Part shown: in pieces, positions 8,870 to 15,688 of the stretch
Position numbering within the stretch: position 1 is the first letter of the stretch
Layout: every line of letters starts with the position of its first letter
NCBI GenBank assembly: GCA_946482545.1
Contig: CAMLRX010000093.1
Location: forward strand, 1 to 19,746
DNA length: 19,746 nucleotides
Source of the DNA: an uncultured Flavihumibacter sp.
GTDB lineage: Bacteria; Bacteroidota; Bacteroidia; Chitinophagales; Chitinophagaceae
Direction of reading: 5' to 3'
Notes under the pieces: model-generated
What the model was told of the DNA's origin: nothing
The model's input: the letters and a program-made list of their open reading frames with translations, nothing else
Database searches by the model: none
Position numbers and translations under genes: made by a program

Positions 8870-9278
8870 GACTCGTGTTTTAGAATGTGATTGTTGTTGT
8901 ATAGAGGTTGTACGAATCATGACACGGAAAGGTTACAGCGGATGGGATTTTTTTTTCACGCAAAGTGAAGGGGCTCGCAACGGCGCCACGACGCAACGTT
9001 AGCGTTTAATTTTGGGGCAAAAGCCATCCATTATTTACAGTAGGAAATAATGCTGTTAATCTTCAACAAACAGAAAATCCAATCAGGGTCCAACGTTGCG
9101 CCTTTGCGCCTGCGAGGCACGAAGCAGTAGCGAGAAATAAAATATACTCCCCAAAAGAAACCTTTTGCCAACCCGCCAACGCTCCGCGTCTCCGCGTGAA
9201 AAAAAACTCAAAAATTAAAACCAATTGAAAACAAACTACGCCTTGCGTCCTTGCTCCTTTGCGTCTTCGCGTGAAACC
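8870..9278. other. 409-bp intergenic region with GCGTGAAA repeats and inverted copies
   Basis: No gene is supported here. A motif related to GCGTGAAA plus an A-run recurs at about 9195 and 9269 on the plus strand, and inverted near 8950-8963 (TTTTTTCACGCAAAG). CGCAACGTT at 8992-9000 has an exact inverted copy AACGTTGCG at 9092-9100. Between them lies a perfect 8-bp hairpin CATTATTT/AAATAATG (9029-9036 and 9045-9052). The arrangement resembles a small palindromic repeat element, with partial extra copies toward 9278. Part of it must hold the promoter of the beta-barrel gene and the 3' end of the gltX operon. Confidence 0.5.
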
Positions 9279-9695
9279 TTAAAACTCCCTACGCCCCTTC
9301 ACCCAATCCGTGATATAACCACTGATCTCAGTCGTAGGTGTCCCCGGCGGAAAAAGCTTTCCCACGCCCATCGCGTAAAGCTCCTGCATATCTGTCTCGG
9401 GAATGATACCGCCACCGGTAAGCAGCACATCATCCATTCCTTTCTCCTTCATAATGGCAATGATGCGCGGGAAAACCGTCATGTGCGCACCGCTGAGGAT
9501 GCTGATGCCGATGGCGTCCACATCTTCCTGGAGAGCGGCGGTAACCACCATTTCGGGCGTTTGGCGGAGACCGGTATAGATCACTTCCATACCGGCGTCA
9601 CGCAATGCGGTGGCAATCACTTTGGCGCCGCGGTCGTGGCCATCGAGGCCCACTTTGGCCACCAGCACCCGTACGGGGCGGTTCAGTTGTTTCAT
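9279..9695 (-). CDS. Stand-alone cobalamin (B12)-binding domain protein, methylmalonyl-CoA mutase C-terminal type
   Basis: The 138-residue protein is one B12-binding Rossmann-like domain. It carries the base-off motif DxHxxG as LDGHDRG, with H20 as the expected cobalt ligand, then GISILSGAH (S65 region) and [10 protein letters not shown], which line the nucleotide tail in this family. It matches the C-terminal domain of methylmalonyl-CoA mutase but has no attached TIM-barrel catalytic domain. Stand-alone copies serve as small subunits of acyl-CoA mutases or as cobalamin carriers. The start overlaps the gltX stop in ATGA (bases 9692-9695 on the minus strand), so translation is probably coupled to glutamyl-tRNA synthetase. 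That neighbour gives no hint of the mutase partner, which must be elsewhere. Confidence 0.9.
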   Translation of the reverse strand: MKQLNRPVRVLVAKVGLDGHDRGAKVIATALRDAGMEVIYTGLRQTPEMVVTAALQEDVDAIGISILSGAHMTVFPRIIAIMKEKGMDDVLLTGGGIIPETDMQELYAMGVGKLFPPGTPTTEISGYITDWVKGRREF

Positions 9696-11236
9696 GAAGC
9701 AATGGCGTTTTTGATAAGCAGCAGACTGCTTTCTATTCTGGCAATCGTTTGTTCTTTGCCGATAGTAGCGGCAATATCGAATACGGCGGGACCGAACTTT
9801 CCTCCAACCAGCATGATGCGGAAGGGGAGTTGCAGTTCGCCGGGTTTGATGGCGGAGCTTGCGGCCAGTTCTTTAAAACCGTCTTCCAGTGTGGCGGCAT
9901 CCCAACTGGATGAACCGCGGAGTATTTCTGTCCATTTTCCGAAGAAACTATGTTTTTCATCGTTCCATTTGGGGAGAACAGGCGAGAAGTCGGGGGAGAG
10001 GGGCGCTTCAAAGAAGAAGAAGCCGTTGTCCCATATTTCATTCACGAAAGCGCACCTTTCTTTCACCAGTGCGCATACTTTTGCCACGTAGGCGGTATCG
10101 GCGGCAATATTTTTCGCCTGGAGCACGGGTTGCAGGAGTGCTGCGAGTTCATCGTTACTTTTCTGCTGGATATATTGATGATTGAACCACTTGGCTTTTT
10201 CGAAATCGAATTTGGCGCCGCCTTTGTGTACGCGGCCTATATCAAATTTTTCAACCAGTTCCTTCAGTGAAAATATTTCCTGGCCGGAGCCATCGTTCCA
10301 GCCGATCATGGCCAGCATATTCACGAAAGCTTCGGGAAGAAATCCTCTTTCTCGGAATCCCTGCGTAAGGTCACCTGTTTTCGGATCGGTCCAGTTCATG
10401 GCGTAAACCGGGAACCCGAGCCTGTCGCCGTCCCTTTTACTCAGCTTGCCGTTGCCGTCGGGTTTCAGGATCAGCGGGAGGTGTGCCCACTGCGGCATGT
10501 CATCTTTCCAGCCCAGGTATTCCCAAAGCAGCAGGTGCACGGGGGCGGAGGGCAGCCATTCTTCGCCGCGGAAGGCGTGCGATATCTTCATCAGGTAATC
10601 GTCCACCACAACAGCGAGGTGGTAGGTGGGCATACCATCGGCTTTCAGCAAAACCTTATCATCTACCGTATTGCTGGAAAAACTCACTTCTCCCCGGATC
10701 ATATCGGTAAATGAAATGGTGGTATCCTCCGGCATTTTGATGCGGATCACATGGGGAACACCTTCGGCGAGTAACTTTTCTGTTTCTGCTGCGCCCAGGG
10801 AGATGGAGTTCCGCATTTTCATCCGGACTGCATGACCATACTGGGGCGATGGATTTTCGGGTGATTTAAAATCTTCCCGCATTTTCTCCAGTTCCTGCGG
10901 CGTATCGAAAGCGTAATAGGCGTTGCCCTGCGCCACCAGTTGCTCAGCGTACTGGCGGTACATGGGTTTGCGTTCACTTTGTCGGTATGGACCGTAATTG
11001 CCGCCCTTCTGCGGACTTTCATCAGGTGCAAGGCCGCACCATTCCAGGCAGTTCACAATATATTCTTCCGCGCCGGGTACGTACCGGGTTTGGTCGGTAT
11101 CTTCAATTCTTAAAACAAAAGTTCCGTTATGGTGCTTTGCGAACAGGTAATTGAACAACACGGTTCTTACGCCGCCCAGGTGCAGACCTCCGGTGGGGCT
11201 GGGCGCGAACCTTACTCTTACGGGTTTTTGATTCAT
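9692..11236 (-). CDS. gltX: Glutamyl-tRNA synthetase
   Basis: The 514-residue protein is a class I aminoacyl-tRNA synthetase that charges tRNA-Glu in the cytosol. The N-terminal Rossmann fold holds the HIGH-type motif [16 protein letters not shown] (HLGG at 19-22) and RIEDTDQTR (43-51), which binds glutamate. [20 protein letters not shown] is conserved, and the KMSKS-type loop appears as KLSKRDG at 264-270. The C-terminal helical anticodon-binding part continues to 514. The start ATG ends at 11236, directly behind a TAnnTTTG box. Its stop overlaps the start of the B12-binding gene by 4 bases. It diverges from the small membrane-protein operon at 11311. The length is normal for Bacteroidota GltX. 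I cannot tell from sequence alone whether it also charges tRNA-Gln. Confidence 0.97.
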   Translation of the reverse strand: MNQKPVRVRFAPSPTGGLHLGGVRTVLFNYLFAKHHNGTFVLRIEDTDQTRYVPGAEEYIVNCLEWCGLAPDESPQKGGNYGPYRQSERKPMYRQYAEQLVAQGNAYYAFDTPQELEKMREDFKSPENPSPQYGHAVRMKMRNSISLGAAETEKLLAEGVPHVIRIKMPEDTTISFTDMIRGEVSFSSNTVDDKVLLKADGMPTYHLAVVVDDYLMKISHAFRGEEWLPSAPVHLLLWEYLGWKDDMPQWAHLPLILKPDGNGKLSKRDGDRLGFPVYAMNWTDPKTGDLTQGFRERGFLPEAFVNMLAMIGWNDGSGQEIFSLKELVEKFDIGRVHKGGAKFDFEKAKWFNHQYIQQKSNDELAALLQPVLQAKNIAADTAYVAKVCALVKERCAFVNEIWDNGFFFFEAPLSPDFSPVLPKWNDEKHSFFGKWTEILRGSSSWDAATLEDGFKELAASSAIKPGELQLPFRIMLVGGKFGPAVFDIAATIGKEQTIARIESSLLLIKNAIAS

Positions 11237-11240
11237 GGGG

Positions 11241-11248
11241 CAAAGATA
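11241..11248 (-). promoter_or_regulatory. Candidate -7 box (TATCTTTG) of gltX
   Basis: Read on the minus strand the bases are TATCTTTG, a full match to the Bacteroidota -7 consensus TAnnTTTG. The box ends only 4 bases before the gltX ATG, which would give a leaderless or nearly leaderless mRNA. No TTTG was found at the usual -33 position. Confidence 0.45.
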
Positions 11249-11310
11249 TTAGTTTTGACCTGATTGCCCTTTCCGGCATGTTTTTTTGGGTACAACATAA
11301 AAACAACGGG

Positions 11311-11529
11311 ATGAAGAATAGTGAACCGGCCACCTTACGGGAAGAATTGGAGCAACTGGTAAAAGAACGATTCCGGTCGCTCAAAACCTGGTTCATGCCG
11401 AAGCCCGGGGAAGGAAAGTTGGTGCAGGTGGGAAAATTCTTCCTTAAATTGCCCCTGTTAATATTGGTGATCATACTTTCACCAGTTGCTGCTGTTATAC
11501 TGTTCATCGTTTTTATCGCCACATTTTAA
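11311..11529 (+). CDS. Small single-pass membrane protein, unknown function
   Basis: The 72-residue protein starts at ATG 11311. An in-frame start at 11278 would add 11 residues from the promoter region shared with gltX. Residues 1-40 are charged and probably helical (TLREELEQLVKERFRSLKTW). Residues about 46-71 are one strongly hydrophobic segment (PLLILVIILSPVAAVILF). Its stop overlaps the next ATG by one base (TAATG), so the two are probably translated together. Together with the next membrane protein and a polysaccharide deacetylase it forms a tight operon, which hints at an envelope role. I do not recognise the family. Confidence 0.72.
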   Translation: MKNSEPATLREELEQLVKERFRSLKTWFMPKPGEGKLVQVGKFFLKLPLLILVIILSPVAAVILFIVFIATF

Positions 11530-11909
11530 TGAAACGGATTACTTCATTTTTTACGCCGTTGACCATTGTTTGCCTGTTGCTGTTTGCACTGCACCAATTG
11601 ATGGTAAGCGTGTGGCATATCCATATTGAATGGCTCGATAACTGGTTGGATCCCCTGGTTTTTATGCCCGTTTTTTTACGGGGGCTGGAGGTGGAAGGAT
11701 GGGTATGGGGCGATAGAAAAACACTGGGTGCCACCGATGTTTTTTCCGCGGTGATCTATATCAGTTTATTGATAGAAGGATTATTCCCATTGATGAGCCC
11801 GCGTTTCACAGCAGATTGGATAGATGTATTGTGTTACCTGTTGGGCGGCTTAGCTTATTTATGGGCGCATGGCGGATCGGAAAATGATATTAATGACCAT
11901 ACAGCATAG
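11529..11909 (+). CDS. Small polytopic membrane protein, unknown function
   Basis: The 126-residue protein has three or four hydrophobic segments at roughly 8-28, 41-55, 70-90 and 99-114, with conserved-looking HQLMVSVWHIHIEWLDNWLDP between the first two. The acidic C-terminal tail (GGSENDINDHTA) is probably cytosolic or periplasmic, not membrane. Proteins of this size and pattern are common in Bacteroidota and are sometimes labelled as transporters, but nothing in the sequence supports a transport role. The start overlaps the preceding stop by one base, and the polysaccharide deacetylase begins 3 bases after its own stop, so all three are one operon. Confidence 0.75.
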   Translation: MKRITSFFTPLTIVCLLLFALHQLMVSVWHIHIEWLDNWLDPLVFMPVFLRGLEVEGWVWGDRKTLGATDVFSAVIYISLLIEGLFPLMSPRFTADWIDVLCYLLGGLAYLWAHGGSENDINDHTA

Positions 11910-11912
11910 AAG

Positions 11913-12536
11913 ATGTCTTACCTCGTAAAAACCCCGTGGTTACTGAAAAGGCTATATCCTTCGTGTACCTGGGAAATTCCTTCGGAGGAGAAAGTGTTAT
12001 ACCTCACGTTTGATGATGGTCCGCATCCGGAGGCCACCACATTTGTATTGGATGAACTGGCCAAATACGACGCGAAGGGAACCTTCTTTTGTATTGGAAA
12101 AAATGTAGTGGAAAATAACGGATTGTACGAACGTATTTTAACGGAGGGGCATAGGGTAGGGAACCATACCTGGAAGCATTTGAACGGGTGGAAAACGGAT
12201 GATGCCACCTACATCAACGATGTGTTGGAAGCGGGGAAATACATTGATTCCACTTTATTTCGTCCGCCTTATGGACGGATTTCCAGATTTCAGTTGAAGC
12301 AACTAAAAGAGAAGTTAGGATACAATATCATCATGTGGACGGTACTGAGCGGAGACTTCGATCTGAAACTTACACCGGAGCGTTGTGCACAAAATATTAT
12401 CCTTCATGCGGGTTCTGGCTCAATTATTGTATTTCACGACAGCATCAAAGCGTTCCCAAGACTTCGGGTCGCACTTCCACAAACCTTATCACATTTTTCG
12501 GCGTTGGGGTACCGGTTTTCGGTTATACCATACTGA
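11913..12536 (+). CDS. Polysaccharide deacetylase (NodB homology domain, CE4)
   Basis: The 207-residue protein is almost entirely one NodB domain. Motif 1 is YLTFDDGPHP with the catalytic base D34 and metal-binding D35. Motif 2 is GNHTWKH with the metal ligands H85 and H89. Motif 3 is FRPPYGR (116-122), motif 4 includes WTVLSGDF, and motif 5 is IIVFHDS. All metal and catalytic residues are present, so it should remove acetyl groups from an N-acetyl sugar in peptidoglycan or a surface polymer. No signal peptide is visible, though the short hydrophobic start (YLVKTPWLLKRLYP) might associate with the membrane. It closes a three-gene operon with two small membrane proteins and is followed by an intrinsic terminator. 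Confidence 0.94.
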   Translation: MSYLVKTPWLLKRLYPSCTWEIPSEEKVLYLTFDDGPHPEATTFVLDELAKYDAKGTFFCIGKNVVENNGLYERILTEGHRVGNHTWKHLNGWKTDDATYINDVLEAGKYIDSTLFRPPYGRISRFQLKQLKEKLGYNIIMWTVLSGDFDLKLTPERCAQNIILHAGSGSIIVFHDSIKAFPRLRVALPQTLSHFSALGYRFSVIPY

Positions 12537-12567
12537 CAGATTGACTACCTGGGGCTATAAAAAGTTT

Positions 12568-12597
12568 GGGCCGGGGTAGAAACCCTGGCCCGTTTTT
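12568..12597 (+). terminator. Intrinsic terminator after the deacetylase operon
   Basis: GGGCC (12568-12572) pairs with GGCCC (12587-12591), with an inner GGG/CCC extension, and GTTTTT follows. It ends the operon and faces the 3' end of the convergent lipoprotein gene. Confidence 0.8.
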
Positions 12598-12643
12598 AAT
12601 CCGTACCCTATGAAAACTTTCACTAAGGTATAACAATTTATTT

Positions 12644-13510
12644 TTATCTCAAAGTAATTGTTACGGAGATGCCATTTATGGTAATTGAGGCTTTATTATC
12701 GCAGGTTCCGTCTCCAAAATCGATCGTATTTTCCCGGCCGTTCCTGCTTATTCCTACAGTTCCCGATTGAATGTATCCACAGCTATTTGCCTTCACCAGC
12801 GGGTTAATCACCCTTTTCGACCAGTTGTATTCATTCCCTGACAAAGTTACCGTTCCGTTCGATTCACCCGTAAGACTGTATACATCATCGCCGGGTACGT
12901 ACAGTGTTGAGTTTCCGCCAATCTGTTTCAGCGTTTTGGTACTTTGCCATGCGGCGGCTTCCCCGTTTTCTTTCGTAACAACGGCATTTTCGATCTTCAG
13001 CCCGAATTTCAGTGTATCATTTATACTGCCCAGTTGCTTAATCGTGTGGGTGCCTGCCAGTTGAACACCATTTACCGAAAAGCCTTCAAAAGTAGTAACG
13101 GCGGTGGCATCCTTCACTGTGAGACGGTTGGAATAAGTCGTAATAATCTTACCTTTTCTGAGCACGCCATTCCTTCCGGTACAGCCGGCTCCAAAGTCTA
13201 CCACAATTTTCAGGGGAAAAGTTCTGGGCGCATCTAAGCTGGTAGCGGTGATCGTATAACAATGCCAGGGTTCATTCACCCTTCCGAAGGCGCCGGTGCC
13301 AACCATGCCTACCTCATCATTCACGCCCAATACATTATTGAAAACATCATCAAAAGCGGCTTCTGCCGTAACATCGGTTTCTGCGGAAAGTACGGTGGCT
13401 TCTTTCTCTTCCAGGATTTTAGCGATAGGATTTTTATCACAGGAAATAAACAACAAACTGAATGTTGCCGCGGCAAGAACGCCGCGTAGCGGTAAGCGTA
13501 CTGTTTTCAT
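12644..13510 (-). CDS. Lipoprotein of unknown function with two DFGxG..C motifs
   Basis: The 288-residue protein begins with a signal sequence and a lipobox LLFISC, so C24 should be lipid-modified. The residues after it (DKNP) do not match the known surface-export signals closely. The mature part is beta-rich. Two similar segments stand out: VVDFGAGCTGRNGVLRKGKI starting at 103 and IDFGDGTCDNKASITINGI starting at 263. Both have DFGxG, a nearby cysteine (C110, C270) and a KI/GI strand after it, which suggests two copies of one fold. This motif is seen in other Bacteroidota hypothetical lipoproteins. It converges on the deacetylase operon and diverges from tatD. No function is suggested. Confidence 0.82.
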   Translation of the reverse strand: MKTVRLPLRGVLAAATFSLLFISCDKNPIAKILEEKEATVLSAETDVTAEAAFDDVFNNVLGVNDEVGMVGTGAFGRVNEPWHCYTITATSLDAPRTFPLKIVVDFGAGCTGRNGVLRKGKIITTYSNRLTVKDATAVTTFEGFSVNGVQLAGTHTIKQLGSINDTLKFGLKIENAVVTKENGEAAAWQSTKTLKQIGGNSTLYVPGDDVYSLTGESNGTVTLSGNEYNWSKRVINPLVKANSCGYIQSGTVGISRNGRENTIDFGDGTCDNKASITINGISVTITLR

Positions 13511-13573
13511 AAAGTGGTTTTAAGGTGAAATTGCGTTCTATAACGTTCTTCGGAAGCGGAATCTTATGTAAGG

Positions 13574-13604
13574 TTTAATTATTCGTGGAAATTTTCCACC
13601 TTTG
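13574..13604 (+). promoter_or_regulatory. Candidate tatD-ansA promoter with an overlapping palindrome
   Basis: TTTA at 13574-13577 and CACCTTTG at 13597-13604 are separated by 19 bases, close to the Bacteroidota TTTG-N19-TAnnTTTG promoter with one mismatch in each box. The palindrome GTGGAAA-T-TTTCCAC (13585-13599) spans the spacer and the start of the -7 box and could be an operator. A purine-rich AGGGGGAG just before the ATG at 13623 may be the ribosome-binding site. Confidence 0.45.
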
Positions 13605-13622
13605 CGCAAAACAGGGGGAGCT

Positions 13623-14396
13623 ATGGAATTGGTGGATACCCATTGCCATTTATACGGAGAAGAATTTTCAGCAGACATTGACCAGGTGATTGAAAGAGGG
13701 AGAGCTGCGGGTGTAAAACGGTTTTACCTGCCGGGCATAGACAGTACGGCTATTCCTTCCATGCTTGAACTGGAAACCAGGTTTCCGGGTGAATGTTTTG
13801 CCATGATGGGCCTGCATCCTTGCTATGTAAAGGAAAACTACCTGGAGGAACTTGCGATAGTTCAGCATTGGTTACAACAAAGAAAATTTGCCGCCGTAGG
13901 TGAGATAGGACTTGATTTTTATTGGGACAGAACCTTTGAGGTCCAGCAATACGAGGCTTTCCGCACCCAGATTGCCTGGGCGAAAGAACAAGGACTTCCT
14001 ATTGTGATCCATTCCCGGAATTCCACCCAAGAATGCATCAACATTGTAAAAGAGTTCCGGGATGGCGGGTTGAAAGGTGTTTTCCATTGTTTTTCCGGAA
14101 GTGCAGAATTGGCGAGGCAGATTGTACAACAGGGATTTTTACTGGGCATTGGCGGCGTGCTTACCTATAAAAATGCTGGTCTGCCGGAAGTGCTGAAAGA
14201 CATTCCGCTGGAGCACATCGTATTGGAAACGGACGCGCCATACCTTACCCCGGTACCTTTCCGTGGAAAAAGAAATGAAAGTAGTTACCTTACACATATT
14301 ATTGCCAAATTGGCCGAGGTGAAACAGATGGATGTGGAAGAAGTGGCCAGGATCACCACTGCCAATGCGGCCTCACTATTTACGCCTGCATTATGA
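13623..14396 (+). CDS. TatD-family metal-dependent hydrolase (DNase)
   Basis: I take ATG 13623 as the start, giving 257 residues, because it sits just after AGGGGGAG and begins the family pattern MELVDTHCHLY directly. The TIM-barrel metal ligands are all seen: H7 and H9 in DTHCH, E94 in VGEIGLDFYWD, H130 in PIVIHSRN, H155 in GVFHCFSGS, and D204 in LETDAPYLTP. Family enzymes are cytosolic Mg-dependent 3'-5' exonucleases linked to DNA repair or RNA quality control. Length is normal. The last codons overlap the start of the asparaginase gene (ATGA), so the two are translated together. The biological link between them is not known. Confidence 0.95.
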   Translation: MELVDTHCHLYGEEFSADIDQVIERGRAAGVKRFYLPGIDSTAIPSMLELETRFPGECFAMMGLHPCYVKENYLEELAIVQHWLQQRKFAAVGEIGLDFYWDRTFEVQQYEAFRTQIAWAKEQGLPIVIHSRNSTQECINIVKEFRDGGLKGVFHCFSGSAELARQIVQQGFLLGIGGVLTYKNAGLPEVLKDIPLEHIVLETDAPYLTPVPFRGKRNESSYLTHIIAKLAEVKQMDVEEVARITTANAASLFTPAL

Positions 14397-15436
14397 CTGC
14401 TGCTAACCGCACCACGCCACGTATCCTCATTATCTACACGGGAGGAACGGTGGGAATGGTATATGACGATGTATTGGGCACCTTGCGTCCCATCGGCTTT
14501 AAGGAAATCCGCGACAACATTCCGGAGATCATCCGTTTGGGCTACGAGTTCCAGGTACACGCCTTCAATCCTCCGGTTGATTCTTCCAACATGCTGCCCC
14601 AGTCATATATTGAACTGGCGAAGATCATCGAAAAGAACTACCACCAGTACGATGGCTTTGTTGTACTTCATGGCTCCGATACCATGGCTTTCACGGCTTC
14701 GGCATTGAGTTTTATGTTGGAAAACTTAGGAAAGCCCGTAGTACTTACCGGTTCTCAGTTGCCGATTGGAGAAATCCGGACCGATGCCCGGGAGAACATC
14801 ATCACGGCCCTGGAAATAGCTGCGGCCAGGCGGGGTAACAAATCTTTGGTACCTGAAGTATGTATCTTCTTTGATTACCAGCTTTTCCGCGGCAACCGTT
14901 CTAAAAAATACAATGCGGAGAAATTCGAAGCCTTTTATTCCATGAATTACCCGCCGCTTGCGGAAGCGGGCATTACCATCAAATACCAGCGTCAGTTCAT
15001 TCTCAAACATCCTGAGCTTCCTTTAAAGGTGCATAAGAAACTGAACCAGGATATTGCTGTGCTTCGTCTGTACCCTGGCATTACCCAAACCACGGTAGAT
15101 GCTGTGTTCCAGACTCCCAATGCGCGAGCCGTGATCATGGAAACCTGGGGCAGTGGCAATGCCTCTACCCAGCAGTGGTTCATCGACTCTGTAAAAAAGG
15201 CCATCAAATCGGGCCTGATCATCGTAAACATCACCCAATGCGATGGGGGAGCGGTGGAATTAGGCCGCTACGAGACCAGCAAGTACCTCCAGGAAGCGGG
15301 TGTGATCAGTGGTTACGACCTTACCTTTGAGGCGGCTGTTACCAAGTTGATGTTCCTGCTTGGCCAGAACCTTTCTAAATCTGATATTAAGAGACTGATG
15401 CAGACATCACTCCGCGGTGAAATGACTACGGATTAG
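14393..15436 (+). CDS. ansA: Type I (cytosolic) L-asparaginase
   Basis: The 347-residue protein has no signal peptide and matches the cytosolic type I family that turns asparagine into aspartate and ammonia. The first nucleophile motif is IIYTGGTVGM with T19 as the likely attacking threonine. The second motif is VVLHGSDTMAFTASALSFML, in which S95 stands where E. coli enzymes have the triad threonine of HGTD; D96 is kept. The lysine partner is probably in RGNRSKKYNAEKF. VVLTGSQLPIGEIRTDAREN is also conserved. Serine keeps a hydroxyl, so activity is expected, but kinetics may differ. The gene starts inside the tatD stop codon region (4-base overlap) and is followed by a small terminator. The symbol is used for the family; glutaminase side activity cannot be judged. 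Confidence 0.93.
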   Translation: MTAANRTTPRILIIYTGGTVGMVYDDVLGTLRPIGFKEIRDNIPEIIRLGYEFQVHAFNPPVDSSNMLPQSYIELAKIIEKNYHQYDGFVVLHGSDTMAFTASALSFMLENLGKPVVLTGSQLPIGEIRTDARENIITALEIAAARRGNKSLVPEVCIFFDYQLFRGNRSKKYNAEKFEAFYSMNYPPLAEAGITIKYQRQFILKHPELPLKVHKKLNQDIAVLRLYPGITQTTVDAVFQTPNARAVIMETWGSGNASTQQWFIDSVKKAIKSGLIIVNITQCDGGAVELGRYETSKYLQEAGVISGYDLTFEAAVTKLMFLLGQNLSKSDIKRLMQTSLRGEMTTD

Positions 15437-15454
15437 TGAAAAAAATAAGTCGGG

Positions 15455-15470
15455 CGCCCTTTGGCGTTTT
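15455..15470 (+). terminator. Short intrinsic terminator after asparaginase gene
   Basis: CGCC (15455-15458) pairs with GGCG (15463-15466) over a CTTT loop, followed by TTTT. The stem is short, so termination may be partial. It marks the boundary between the core chromosomal operon and the recombinase region. Confidence 0.5.
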
Positions 15471-15604
15471 CAGAAAAGTTCCTAAATTGGTTTGTAGATT
15501 CCCCATAAACCTTACCATGAACAATTATGTGAGTGAGGAGGCGAAGCATTGCGCGGAACCTGCCGAATAGGTGAAAATCCCCATCATTTCCAGTTAAAAC
15601 ACGG

Positions 15605-15635
15605 TTTGACATCCCCCGGCAGAACTGGATATTTG
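15605..15635 (+). promoter_or_regulatory. Candidate promoter of the tyrosine recombinase gene
   Basis: TTTG at 15605-15608 and GATATTTG at 15628-15635 are 19 bases apart, matching the Bacteroidota TTTG-N19-TAnnTTTG pattern with one mismatch. Transcription from here would start near 15642 and leave a leader of about 40 bases that carries the start-codon hairpin. The rest of the gap from 15437 holds only a 17-codon open frame at 15517 that I do not support as a gene. Confidence 0.45.
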
Positions 15636-15661
15636 AAAAATATTTCCTTCATCTTCTGCGG

Positions 15662-15688
15662 TCATAATCATCAAATGGATAATTATGA
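15662..15688 (+). promoter_or_regulatory. Hairpin enclosing the recombinase start codon
   Basis: TCATAAT (15662-15668) pairs with ATTATGA (15682-15688). After one C-A mismatch, ATC pairs with GAT, closing a 5-base loop: ten pairs in all. The ATG at 15685 lies in the 3' arm. If the alternative ATG at 15694 is used, the hairpin covers the ribosome-binding region instead. Either way it could restrict translation. Confidence 0.5.

Noticed and set aside
8279..8890. 203-codon open frame on the plus strand opposite the beta-barrel gene
   Set aside because: It is antisense to a gene with a clear signal peptide and barrel pattern, and has no recognisable motif.
9225..10091. 288-codon open frame on the plus strand opposite the B12 gene and gltX
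   Set aside because: It lies antisense to two well-supported genes and its translation shows no family features.
15517..15570. 17-codon open frame upstream of the recombinase
   Set aside because: It has no ribosome-binding site or conserved feature and lies upstream of the best promoter candidate, so it would not be on the main transcript.
15566..15600. GGTGAAAATCC resembles a piece of the cobalamin riboswitch
   Set aside because: The other conserved parts (the B12 box and the following GGCTG/CCCGC segments) are absent, and the downstream gene is a recombinase.
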